The position numbers and the translations under genes are program-made. A DNA stretch of 64,000 nt from Candidatus Gastranaerophilales bacterium (GTDB lineage: Bacteria; Cyanobacteriota; Vampirovibrionia; Gastranaerophilales; Gastranaerophilaceae). Location: contig CALUVI010000003.1 of the NCBI GenBank assembly GCA_944324185.1, positions 1 through 64,000 of the forward strand. The letters run 5' to 3'. This document shows, piece by piece, positions 52,778-59,583 of this stretch. The notes under the pieces were generated by a model. It was not told the origin of the DNA, ran no database searches, and saw nothing but the letters and a program-made list of their open reading frames with translations. The first letter of the stretch is position 1, and every line of letters starts with the position of its first letter.

Positions 52778-52858
52778 AATCATACTCCTCCTGTGTAGAC
52801 ATGTATGCATGGCTATAAGAGAAGTATACATTCTTGTTATCCGATTGTCAATAGATTA

Positions 52859-52885
52859 GTATACTTGTTATGATGACAAGTATAC
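52859..52885. promoter_or_regulatory. Palindromic operator across the XRE gene start
   Basis: GTATACTTGT (52859-52868) and ACAAGTATAC (52876-52885) are perfect inverted repeats around TATGATG, which holds the start codon. TATACT (52860-52865) is a -10 candidate within the left arm; related half-sites AAGTATACATTCTTGTTATCC lie at 52822-52842. This fits autoregulation. Confidence 0.8.
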
Positions 52886-53112
52886 ATAGTAATATAGTAA
52901 GTAAAATTGGTTTAAAGATTAAATTATTGAGAAATAAGCTCGGGCTGAGTCAGGAAGAATTTGCAGAAAAAGCTGAACTAAGTAAGAATTCCCTTGGTGC
53001 TATAGAGCGTGGTACCAGCGTTGCTGGTATTGACACTTTAGAACGTATTGCAATTGCTCTGGGTATTGAGCTTAAAGAACTCGTAGATGTATCTAAGATT
53101 GACTTAGATTAA
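52870..53112 (+). CDS. XRE/Cro-type helix-turn-helix regulator
   Basis: The 80-residue protein has the HTH core IKLLRNKLGLSQEEFAEKAELSKNSLGAIERGTSVAGIDTLERIAIALGIELKELVD and no other domain; it is the size of a phage or toxin-antitoxin type repressor. Two ATGs are three bases apart; ATG 52873 lies seven bases after TATACT and could be leaderless. The start lies inside the palindromic operator, which strongly implies autorepression. The divergent 53-residue protein is the other probable target. No SD is seen. Confidence 0.82.
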   Translation: MMTSIHSNIVSKIGLKIKLLRNKLGLSQEEFAEKAELSKNSLGAIERGTSVAGIDTLERIAIALGIELKELVDVSKIDLD

Positions 53113-53176
53113 AATTCTGAACTTTGAAATAAAAATACAGGCTAAAGATTTTTACTACATTCGCTGAATTTAAATC

Positions 53177-53219
53177 AGGGGAACGTAAATAATTACCTCC
53201 CCTCAATTAAGAAAGGAGG
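53177..53219 (+). promoter_or_regulatory. Possible RNA switch before the 23-residue peptide
   Basis: AGGGGA (53177-53182) can pair with TCCCCT (53198-53203), while CCTCC (53196-53200) can pair instead with the peptide's GGAGG SD (53215-53219). The two pairings exclude each other. Confidence 0.4.
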
Positions 53220-53223
53220 CAAA

Positions 53224-53295
53224 ATGCTAGTTGAAATCAGCGAAAAAGAACTATTACTGGTTATAGTTTTAGTTCTATTGTACCAAGTCCTATAG
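53224..53295 (+). CDS. Small hydrophobic peptide, 23 residues, module 1
   Basis: After a strong GAAAGGAGGC site, an open frame codes for a 23-residue peptide, MLVEISEKEL then nine branched aliphatic residues, ending LLYQVL. It begins charged and continues as one hydrophobic span long enough to enter a membrane. A bipartite stem starts eight bases after the stop. It is too short for any length-limited gene finder. Similar modules lie at 59072 and 59398. A toxin of type I kind or a leader peptide are possible roles. Confidence 0.6.
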   Translation: MLVEISEKELLLVIVLVLLYQVL

Positions 53296-53303
53296 TTTAG
53301 GAC

Positions 53304-53336
53304 ACGGGCTGGGGTATTAACGCTACCCTTGCCTGT
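53304..53336 (+). ncRNA. Bipartite hairpin after peptide 1
   Basis: ACGGGC (53304-53309) pairs with GCCTGT (53331-53336, one G-U); inside, GGGTA (53312-53316) pairs with TACCC (53324-53328). No T-run follows closely, so it is not a plain terminator. Confidence 0.6.
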
Positions 53337-53384
53337 ATTCTTATTATAACGTATTTTTTCAAAAATACAAGCCGGAAGGGGAAT

Positions 53385-54380
53385 ATGAACAATTATTATG
53401 AATTAAAAATTTCAATAAATCCTGAAATGGAAGAAATTGTGTCAGACATTTGTTTTTCAAATTTTGACTGCGAAGGTGTGGTGCTTGCGGAAGAAGCTTA
53501 CAAAGACCTTGAGATGACTTCAACTACAAGAGGAACTTTAAAGGTGTTCTTAAGAGCTGATTCCGGTATGGAGCAGGCTTATCCTCCCCTTGAGGGAGGG
53601 GCGAAATCTCCGATTTCGGGGTGGGGTAAAACTCAAAATGAATCTGCGGCATCCCTTGAGGAAATGTTAATCAGGATTCAGAGCGTTTTACATAGAGAGC
53701 GTGAACTCTTAAAAGAACGGGGATTTACAGAGGAAGAGCTCGGAAGCTGGAAAATTACATTAGACGAAAAAGAAAATCAGGATTGGTCTAAGAAATGGAA
53801 AGAAAAATGGACTGTAACGCACGTTACAGACAGAATTGCCGTTGTTCCGAGCTGGCTTGAATATACGCCTAAGGAAGACGAAATTACAATTACGCTTGAC
53901 CCGGGCTGTGCATTCGGAACCGGAACACACCAAACAACGCAGCTTTGTATGAAGGCGCTTGAAAAATACATGCCAAAAGGGGCTAAAGTTGCCGATATCG
54001 GAACAGGTTCGGGAATTCTGGCTATTTGCGCAATGAAGCTCGGCGCATCTTTTGCTTACGGCTGTGACAATGACGGAACGGTAATTGAAGTCTGCAAAGA
54101 AAATGCAAAAATTAATAACGCAGATTGCGTATTTGAATATGGAACCGCTGATAAAATTACAGAACAGTATGATTTTGTATGCGCAAATATTCTGCATAAT
54201 GTACTTGCGCAAATTACCGGTGATTTAAAAAATATTATGAAACCCGGTGCAAAAATGGTTTTGAGCGGAATTTTGAATGACAAAAAAGACATAGTGCTTG
54301 AAGCTGCAGCAAAACATAATTTGAAAGTTGTTGAAATAACGGCACAAGACCGGTGGGTTGCAATTGTTGTTGAAAAATAA
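53385..54380 (+). CDS. prmA: Ribosomal protein L11 methyltransferase, with an in-frame insert
   Basis: PrmA methylates L11. The 331-residue protein has the N-terminal substrate-binding domain (NNYYELKISI), the ridge WKEKWTVTHVTDRIAVVPSWLEY, and the SAM domain: ITLDPGCAFGTGTHQTTQLCMKAL near residue 170, VADIGTGSGILAICAMKLGA near 200 and CANILHNVLAQI near 265 (NxL). Residues about 63-86 (MEQAYPPLEGGAKSPISGWG) are not typical of the family and come from a GC-rich palindromic stretch (53580-53630). The frame is intact, so the protein is probably functional. An AAGGGGA site sets the start. Confidence 0.9.
   Translation: MNNYYELKISINPEMEEIVSDICFSNFDCEGVVLAEEAYKDLEMTSTTRGTLKVFLRADSGMEQAYPPLEGGAKSPISGWGKTQNESAASLEEMLIRIQSVLHRERELLKERGFTEEELGSWKITLDEKENQDWSKKWKEKWTVTHVTDRIAVVPSWLEYTPKEDEITITLDPGCAFGTGTHQTTQLCMKALEKYMPKGAKVADIGTGSGILAICAMKLGASFAYGCDNDGTVIEVCKENAKINNADCVFEYGTADKITEQYDFVCANILHNVLAQITGDLKNIMKPGAKMVLSGILNDKKDIVLEAAAKHNLKVVEITAQDRWVAIVVEK
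53580..53630. repeat. Palindromic repeat-like insert inside prmA
   Basis: TCCTCCCCTTGAGGGAGGGG is a hairpin and CGAAATCTCCGATTTCGGGG another; both have a G+C content well above the flanking gene. The style (CCTCCCC, GAGGG, GATTTCGG) matches the sequence at 32448-32525 and the type C repeats. Confidence 0.7.
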
Positions 54381-54399
54381 ACGATTTTCCGATTAAAAT

Positions 54400-54800
54400 G
54401 GATTCATTTTATTCAATTATCAAATTTTACCTGTTTAAATGCAGGTCGGTTTAGTAAAACCGGCATTAGCTTTTTCAGATTGTATGATGATTTCGCCGGA
54501 ATATAAAAGTTATTGTCGGGCTGAAGCGCGACCTATATTTCTAAATTATCATGTACAGTGAAGTAGTGAAGTAGTGTGGAGCTTGCTCCACAAATATTTA
54601 AATTATTTAAAAATGTTTAAATTTTACACAATACCTGTGGAGCAAGCTCCACACTACGGACTACAAAGGGACGAGAGGTACGCGTCAATTGAACAACGCA
54701 AGCACGTTCCCTCTCCGGCGGGGAGGGTTAGGGAGGGGGGTAAACTCAACCGGCAATTTTATTACCTCAATCACTCAGTCACTCAGTTACCGGCAAGAGA
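54400..54800. repeat. Repeats B, A, C and D between prmA and aroB
   Basis: Type B (TATTGTCGGGCTGAAGCGCGACC) at 54508; an inverted pair of type A (54571-54593 and 54636-54657) around 40 bases of AT-rich sequence; type C in reverse orientation at 54668-54772 (CGTCAATTGAACAACGCAAGCACG, then GGGTTAGGGAGG); type D at 54769-54790. No gene other than a spurious frame is seen. Confidence 0.85.
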
Positions 54801-54803
54801 CCT

Positions 54804-55892
54804 TTACACCCTTTTTGAAGATAACATATCCGTAACTTCGAGCGGTGTAAGTTTAATTTCTTTAACCTTTTTCTTAGCACACGGAATTATAAAAGTAATT
54901 TTTCCGTCAGAAACTTTCTTATCTTTTTTCATTATTTCTACAAGCTTTTCAGGCGGAAATTTTTTATTAAGAGGTTTAAATCCGTATTTTTCCAGAAGTT
55001 CGATTGACAGTCTATAGTATGAATAAGTTATATATTCCTGCTTGTATGCCCGGTTTATTATAAAGAACATTCCATACACAACCGCCTCACCGTGAGTATA
55101 TTTTTTGTATCCGGTAATTGTCTCAAGCGCATGCGCAAGAGTATGACCGAAGTTGAGAACTTTTCTCAAACCGCCTTCTTTTTCATCCTGATTTACGACA
55201 GCTGTCTTTAAGTTCAGACAGTATTCAATCATTCTAATTATTGTTATCGGCTCTTTCTGGAGAATTTTCTCGCAGCCGAGAGTCAAAAATTCAAACAAAT
55301 AAAGCGCCGTTTCATACCCGCAGTTTTCTTCAATAAAGGCGTATTTCAGAACTTCTCCCAAGCCGGATAAAAATTGTCTTTTATCAAGTGTATTCAAAAA
55401 ATTAATGTTAATAAATACAGCCTTTGGCTGCCAGAAAGTTCCGATAATGTTTTTGGCATCTTTTAAATCTATTGCGGTTTTTCCTCCGACAGAAGAGTCT
55501 ACGGCAGAAAGAAGCGTTGTCGGAACCTGAATATAGTCAATTCCTCTCATATAAGTCGAAGCCGCAAAACCGGTAATATCGCCGACAACTCCGCCTCCTA
55601 CAGCTACCATAACATCTTTTCGCGTAAGCCCCAGCTCTGCTGCACGCTCAATAATTTTCAGGTAATTTTTGTAATTCTTTTCCTGTTCACCGTCTTTCAG
55701 AATAAAAAGTTCGTCCTCAGAAAAATCAAATTTGTTATAGTATAAATCGTAAACCTTTTTGGAAATTACAATAAGCCTTTTCTGCCCCGCTGTTGCTTCG
55801 TCAATTTCCTTATTGAGTTTAGCGAAACTGTTGTCGGAAATCTCTATATTGTATTCTTTTTCATTAGTTTTTACATTAAGAATCTGCTTCAT
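54804..55892 (-). CDS. aroB: 3-Dehydroquinate synthase
   Basis: AroB makes dehydroquinate from DAHP in the shikimate pathway. The 362-residue protein has the NAD-binding region GGGVVGDITGFAASTYMRGIDYIQVPTTLLSAVDSSVGGKTAID near residue 100-145, then KNIIGTFWQPKAV and the metal ligands in GLRKVLNFGHTLAHALE near 245 and HGEAVVYGM near 268. It overlaps aroK by 17 bases and follows aroC, so the three make an operon transcribed from the aroC promoter. Confidence 0.95.
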   Translation of the reverse strand: MKQILNVKTNEKEYNIEISDNSFAKLNKEIDEATAGQKRLIVISKKVYDLYYNKFDFSEDELFILKDGEQEKNYKNYLKIIERAAELGLTRKDVMVAVGGGVVGDITGFAASTYMRGIDYIQVPTTLLSAVDSSVGGKTAIDLKDAKNIIGTFWQPKAVFININFLNTLDKRQFLSGLGEVLKYAFIEENCGYETALYLFEFLTLGCEKILQKEPITIIRMIEYCLNLKTAVVNQDEKEGGLRKVLNFGHTLAHALETITGYKKYTHGEAVVYGMFFIINRAYKQEYITYSYYRLSIELLEKYGFKPLNKKFPPEKLVEIMKKDKKVSDGKITFIIPCAKKKVKEIKLTPLEVTDMLSSKRV

Positions 55893-56385
55893 TCAATATA
55901 AACCTTATAATTTCATCTTCGCTTAATAAATCAGTATTGATTGTATAATGCGCTTTTTTATAATTTTCTTCCCGCTTTTTAAGCATATTTTCAAGAATTT
56001 CACGCGGATTTTCTTTCTGCAAAAGCGGTCTTGAAGAATCATCCGCCAATCTTTCATACAGTATATCAGGATTTGTTTTTAAGTAAAACACTTTGCCTGT
56101 TTTTAGAAATGTCGCTCTGTTATCCGGATTTTCAAACGCTCCGCCGCCGGTTGATATAATGCGGTTAGAACCTGTACAGCAAGATTTTATTGTGTCATAT
56201 TCAAGCTTTCTGAAGTAATCTTCGGAATACTTAGCAAAAATATCACTGATTTTCATTCCTGCAGTTCTTTCGATTACACTGTCAAGGTCAATATGAATGT
56301 AATCAGGAAGTCTCTCTGCAAGCTTCGCGCCAAAAGTGGTTTTACCGCATCCTGGCATGCCTATGAGAATAATATTATTCCCCAT
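55876..56385 (-). CDS. aroK: Shikimate kinase
   Basis: The 169-residue kinase phosphorylates shikimate. It has Walker A GMPGCGKTTFGAKLAER near residue 9, HIDLDSVIERTAGMKISDIF near 33 (D for shikimate), ISTGGGAFENP near 78 (GGG) and RPLL/RY-like LADDSSRPLLQKENPRE near 112, the lid. Length is usual. It overlaps aroC by 11 bases at its start and aroB by 17 bases at its end, so translation is coupled. Confidence 0.95.
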   Translation of the reverse strand: MGNNIILIGMPGCGKTTFGAKLAERLPDYIHIDLDSVIERTAGMKISDIFAKYSEDYFRKLEYDTIKSCCTGSNRIISTGGGAFENPDNRATFLKTGKVFYLKTNPDILYERLADDSSRPLLQKENPREILENMLKKREENYKKAHYTINTDLLSEDEIIRFILNEADS

Positions 56386-57538
56386 AATGCGCTTTCATCT
56401 CCACAAAGTTGTCTCCGCCGATTTTGGAGAGAAGTTCATCTACAAGTATAATAGCAGCCCTTGCCTCCGCAACAACGGCACATGCAGGAACCGCACAAGT
56501 ATCAGAGCGTTCGAAATGCGCACTTGCAGGACTCATATCCTTAATATCCACTGTTGCAAGAGCTTTCCGCATTGTAGGAATCGGCTTCATTGTACCTCTT
56601 ATTACAAGCGCTTCCCCGTTTGTCATGCCGCCTTCCAAGCCTCCGGCGTTATTTGTCTGACGGTAAATTGTTTTATTCTTTACAAAAACTTCATCATGCA
56701 TTTGAGAGCCTTTGAGAGATGCTGCCTCAACTCCCGCTCCGATTTCTACGGCTTTAACCGCCGGAATACTCATAACCGCTTGCGCCAGACGTCCGTCTAA
56801 AGCTCTGTCCCAGTGTACGTATGAACCAAGCCCTACAGGAAGATTGCCGAAAATCACTTCAAATTTTCCGCCGAGCGTGTCTCCTGCCTGAGCCGCTTCG
56901 TCAATTGCATTGCGCATTCTGTCGGCTGTGAGATCATCCGCGCATCTTACGTCTGATTTTTCAGCTTTTTCTTTAATTAAAGTGTAAGTTTTCGGATAAA
57001 AATCGAGTTTTACGTTCCCTATCTGCACAACATGAGAAAATCCCATGATTCCGAACTCTTTGAGGATTTGTTTTGCAACAGAACCTACAGCTACTTCAAT
57101 AGCAGTTTTTCTGGCGCTTGAACGCTCAAGAACATCTCTTAAGTCCGTAAAATTGTACTTAACAGCGCCCGCATAATCGGCATGCCCGGGGCGGAGTTTT
57201 GTAAAAGCTTTTGCCTCGATTTTTTTTAATGTTTCCTGCGTCGGATAATCCTGATGTTCAACATTCATAACCTCCTGCCAGTTTTCAAAATCCTTGTTTT
57301 TAATTTCCAGACAAATAGGCGCCCCTGTTGATTTTCCGAAACGTACGCCGGATTTAATCTCAACAGTGTCATGCTCAATTTTCATCCTGCCTCCGCGTCC
57401 GTAGCCGGTCTGACGCCGCGCAAGGTCTTCATTAATAACAGAAGCTTTTATGCGAAAACCCGCCGGAACACCTTCTATTATGGCATTCAGGCATTTGCCG
57501 TGGCTTTCTCCCGAAGTTAAAAATCTGAATCTTTCCAT
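56375..57538 (-). CDS. aroC: Chorismate synthase
   Basis: AroC completes the shikimate pathway by making chorismate with reduced FMN. The 387-residue protein has RFLTSGESHGKCLNAIIEGVPAGF, RRQTGYGRGGRMKIEHDTVEIKSGVRFGKSTGAPI near residue 45, LRPGHADYAGAVKYNFTDLRDVLERSSARKT (family signature 2) near 110 and NNAGGLEGGMTNGEALVIRGTMKPI near 315. The start ATG is six bases after a TATAAT box and has no SD; it is the first gene of aroC-aroK-aroB. Confidence 0.97.
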   Translation of the reverse strand: MERFRFLTSGESHGKCLNAIIEGVPAGFRIKASVINEDLARRQTGYGRGGRMKIEHDTVEIKSGVRFGKSTGAPICLEIKNKDFENWQEVMNVEHQDYPTQETLKKIEAKAFTKLRPGHADYAGAVKYNFTDLRDVLERSSARKTAIEVAVGSVAKQILKEFGIMGFSHVVQIGNVKLDFYPKTYTLIKEKAEKSDVRCADDLTADRMRNAIDEAAQAGDTLGGKFEVIFGNLPVGLGSYVHWDRALDGRLAQAVMSIPAVKAVEIGAGVEAASLKGSQMHDEVFVKNKTIYRQTNNAGGLEGGMTNGEALVIRGTMKPIPTMRKALATVDIKDMSPASAHFERSDTCAVPACAVVAEARAAIILVDELLSKIGGDNFVEMKAHYGE

Positions 57539-57544
57539 GCCAAT

Positions 57545-57550
57545 ATTATA
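57545..57550 (-). promoter_or_regulatory. -10 box of the aro operon, predicted leaderless
   Basis: TATAAT, then ATTGGC, then the aroC ATG at 57538. It touches the terminator of the gene upstream. Confidence 0.5.
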
Positions 57551-57551
57551 C

Positions 57552-57586
57552 AACAAAAAAAACGCCCCGAGCCGGGACGTTTTTTC
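57552..57586. terminator. Bidirectional terminator between the small exported protein gene and aroC
   Basis: AACG-C-CCCG, loop AGC, CGGG-A-CGTT, flanked by A8 and T6. Confidence 0.8.
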
Positions 57587-57595
57587 ATGTAAAAA

Positions 57596-57919
57596 TCATA
57601 AATCCTTGAAGCTCGGAGATTGATGAATATCGTGATGATATCTTTCGTCGTTATCAACAGCAGGATCAATATATGAATAGCAGTTGCGCAGGAACCTTAC
57701 AAATTTATTGTGTTTCTTTTCATATAAAGGCTCACAAGGTTCACCCGCATAACGGTTTTTCTGAATCAAAACCTGTTCTGCACCTGCTTCTGAATACCCG
57801 TTATTAATAAGGTATTCCGCATCCGTTTGTTGTGCAGGAGTAATGTCTGCTCTTGCACCGAGACATAAAGCTGTAAATAAAGCTAATACTAAAAATAAAT
57901 TTCTTCTCATAACACCCAT
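57596..57919 (-). CDS. Small exported protein, function unknown
   Basis: The 107-residue protein begins with a typical signal peptide (RRNLFLVLALFTALCLGARA, cleavage after ARA near residue 24). The mature part is short, hydrophilic and has two Cys (near residues 62 and 80) that could form a disulfide; it is rich in Tyr, Asn and His near the end (DNDERYHHDIHQ). No family is recognised. It starts two bases after ispG ends, so it is in the ispG operon. Two ATGs are possible, ten bases apart. Confidence 0.65.
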   Translation of the reverse strand: MGVMRRNLFLVLALFTALCLGARADITPAQQTDAEYLINNGYSEAGAEQVLIQKNRYAGEPCEPLYEKKHNKFVRFLRNCYSYIDPAVDNDERYHHDIHQSPSFKDL

Positions 57920-57921
57920 TC

Positions 57922-58986
57922 TTATTTAACTGAACTATATGATTCCATTATAATATTTTCTAAAGAATTAATCAAGTCAGATTCCGGAACTCTTGCAATA
58001 ATTTCTCCTTTTTTAAAAATGTATCCTTCCTTAATTGCTCCGGCTATGCCAAAATCCGCATGTCTGGCTTCTCCCGGACCGTTAACAGGGCATCCCATGA
58101 CCGCTATTGTGATAGGTAAATCAAGGTTTTTAAAGCGTTCTTCCACTTTTTTTGCCAGTCCGATTAAATCAATTTGAGTCCTGCCGCATGTCGGGCATGA
58201 AATAAAATTAATACCTTTTTGTCTCAAATTAAGGGCTTTCAGGATTCCAAACCCTGCCTGAACCTCTTCTACCGGATTTTCGGTCAAAGATACTCTGATT
58301 GTATCTCCGATTCCTTCGCTTAACAGTGTTCCTAAGCCTATTGATGATTTAATTAAGCCTGATTTTAAAGTTCCTGCTTCGGTTACGCCAAGATGCAGAG
58401 GATAGTCGACTTTTTTTGCAATAAGTCTGTATGCCTCGATTGTAGTAGGTACATCAGAGGATTTTAAAGAAATTTTTGTATCATAGAAATTCAAATCCTC
58501 TAAAATTTCTAAATGTCTCATTGCTGACAAAACCATTTTTTCGGCAAGCGGAATCTCTTTTTCGGCAAATTCTTTTTCTAAAGAGCCTGCATTAATACCT
58601 ATTCGTATCGGAACGTTATGCGCTTTAGCAGCCTCCACAACCTTAACTGTATGCTCTCTTTTGCCGATATTTCCCGGATTAATACGAAGGGCATGGATTC
58701 CGTTTTCAATACAGGTTAAGGCAAGGCGGTAGTCAAAATGAATATCCGCAACCAGAGGTACAGGAGATTTTTTAACAATATCTTTAATAGCAGCCGCCGC
58801 GTCTTTATTCAAAACCGCAAGCCTTACGATTTCACACCCCGCGGAAGCCAGTTCGCTTATCTGGTCTAAAGTCTTTGCAACATCACGCGTGTCGGTGTTA
58901 CACATAGACTGAACACTAACAGGGGCGTCACCGCCGATTTTTACACTTCCGATAGAAATCTGTTTTGATTTTCGTCTGTTTATCAT
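57922..58986 (-). CDS. ispG: 4-Hydroxy-3-methylbut-2-enyl diphosphate synthase (IspG)
   Basis: IspG makes HMBPP in the MEP isoprenoid pathway. The 354-residue protein has VSVQSMCNTDTRD near residue 25, the GCEIVRLAV barrel strand, PLVADIHFDYRLAL, LRINPGNIG and, at the C terminus, FISCPTCGRTQID and VMGCPVNGPGEARHADFGIAG, which carry the three Cys and Glu of the 4Fe-4S cluster. A TGGTAAAAT box ends six bases before the ATG, no SD. The MEP pathway agrees with the proposed lineage. Confidence 0.96.
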   Translation of the reverse strand: MINRRKSKQISIGSVKIGGDAPVSVQSMCNTDTRDVAKTLDQISELASAGCEIVRLAVLNKDAAAAIKDIVKKSPVPLVADIHFDYRLALTCIENGIHALRINPGNIGKREHTVKVVEAAKAHNVPIRIGINAGSLEKEFAEKEIPLAEKMVLSAMRHLEILEDLNFYDTKISLKSSDVPTTIEAYRLIAKKVDYPLHLGVTEAGTLKSGLIKSSIGLGTLLSEGIGDTIRVSLTENPVEEVQAGFGILKALNLRQKGINFISCPTCGRTQIDLIGLAKKVEERFKNLDLPITIAVMGCPVNGPGEARHADFGIAGAIKEGYIFKKGEIIARVPESDLINSLENIIMESYSSVK

Positions 58987-58992
58987 ACATAA

Positions 58993-59001
58993 ATTTTACC
59001 A
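58993..59001 (-). promoter_or_regulatory. Extended -10 promoter of ispG, predicted leaderless
   Basis: TGGTAAAAT, then TTATGT, then ATG at 58986 on the minus strand. Confidence 0.55.
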
Positions 59002-59071
59002 CGAAAAGTTAACGCAAGGTAAATATGAACTGTATTCTTTGTGAAATTGGACGAAAGGAGGCATAAATGCT

Positions 59072-59146
59072 ATGGTTGATAAAATAATAATGCTACTAAT
59101 TGCATTTGACTTACTATTAGTAGCATTATTATTATTAAAACTGTAG
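59072..59146 (+). CDS. Small hydrophobic peptide, 24 residues, module 2
   Basis: The frame follows GAAAGGAGGCATAAATGCT; ATG 59072 is used because an ATG five bases earlier stops after six codons. The peptide reads MVDKIIMLLIAFDLLLVALL and ends LLKL. Its first eleven residues match module 3 (M-V/I-D/E-K-I-I/V-M-L-L-I/L-A) at the protein level although the DNA has diverged, which supports coding. It stops inside the first bases of a hairpin. Confidence 0.6.
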   Translation: MVDKIIMLLIAFDLLLVALLLLKL

Positions 59147-59197
59147 GGTGCAAAGAAAGCCTTTAGCCGAAGCTTAAAACGCTAAGGGCTTCACCCT
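59145..59197 (+). ncRNA. Bipartite hairpin after peptide 2
   Basis: AGGGTG (59145-59150) pairs with CACCCT (59192-59197); inside, GCCTTTAGC (59159-59167) pairs with GCTAAGGGC (59181-59189) with one G-U. The outer stem includes the peptide's stop codon. Confidence 0.65.
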
Positions 59198-59205
59198 GCT
59201 ATTAT

Positions 59206-59290
59206 ATTATTTACTATTTCATGAGATTTGTCAATATTATACAAAGGAGCGAAAGATAGAAATAGTGATATTTCTCAATATTAGATTGAA
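59206..59290 (+). pseudogene. Duplicated leader and remnant start of the phosphoesterase gene
   Basis: 59206-59257 is identical over 52 bases to 59534-59585, the leader of the phosphoesterase gene including its AAAGGAGCGAAAGAT. The first copy continues ATAGAAATAGTGATATTTC where the real gene has ATGAAAATAGCGGTGATTTC, so it is a decayed gene start with ATG changed to ATA, and it breaks off soon after. Confidence 0.7.
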
Positions 59291-59397
59291 ATTTGAATTT
59301 AGTGTAAATTTATAATATTATTGACTTGTTAGGTAAGCTCATGCTTTCTGCCGGCACACACAAACAGTGAAGGATGAAAGGTCGGAAAGGAGGCGCT

Positions 59398-59463
59398 ATG
59401 ATTGAAAAAATAGTAATGCTATTGCTAGCGATTTCAATACTAACAATAGCATTCAAGATTTAG
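59398..59463 (+). CDS. Small hydrophobic peptide, 21 residues, module 3
   Basis: The frame follows GGAAAGGAGGCGCT. The peptide reads MIEKIVMLLLAISILTIAFK plus Ile: an acidic-basic start, then one hydrophobic helix long enough to span a membrane. It is paralogous to the peptide at 59072. A bipartite hairpin follows six bases after the stop, and the phosphoesterase gene starts 120 bases later. Such architecture resembles Ibs- or TxpA-like type I toxins, but also leader peptides; function is open. Confidence 0.62.
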   Translation: MIEKIVMLLLAISILTIAFKI

Positions 59464-59468
59464 TCAAT

Positions 59469-59528
59469 TGTAGGAGTGAAGCGGGTCTTCAGGAAAGCCT
59501 GTACTTTTTCCGGAAGACTCGTCCTACA
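59469..59528 (+). ncRNA. Bipartite hairpin after peptide 3
   Basis: TGTAGGA (59469-59475) pairs with TCCTACA (59522-59528); inside, GGGTCTTC (59483-59490) pairs with GAAGACTC (59513-59520), one G-U. Confidence 0.65.
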
Positions 59529-59583
59529 CTATCATTATTTACTATTTCATGAGATTTGTCAATATTATACAAAGGAGCGAAAG

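Noticed and set aside
54574-55017. A 147-residue plus-strand frame as a gene
   Set aside because: It runs through repeats A, C and D and then antisense to aroB, with no SD.
59476-59583. N-terminal extension of the phosphoesterase
   Set aside because: It covers the hairpin after peptide 3 and the duplicated leader; a strong SD decides for ATG 59584.
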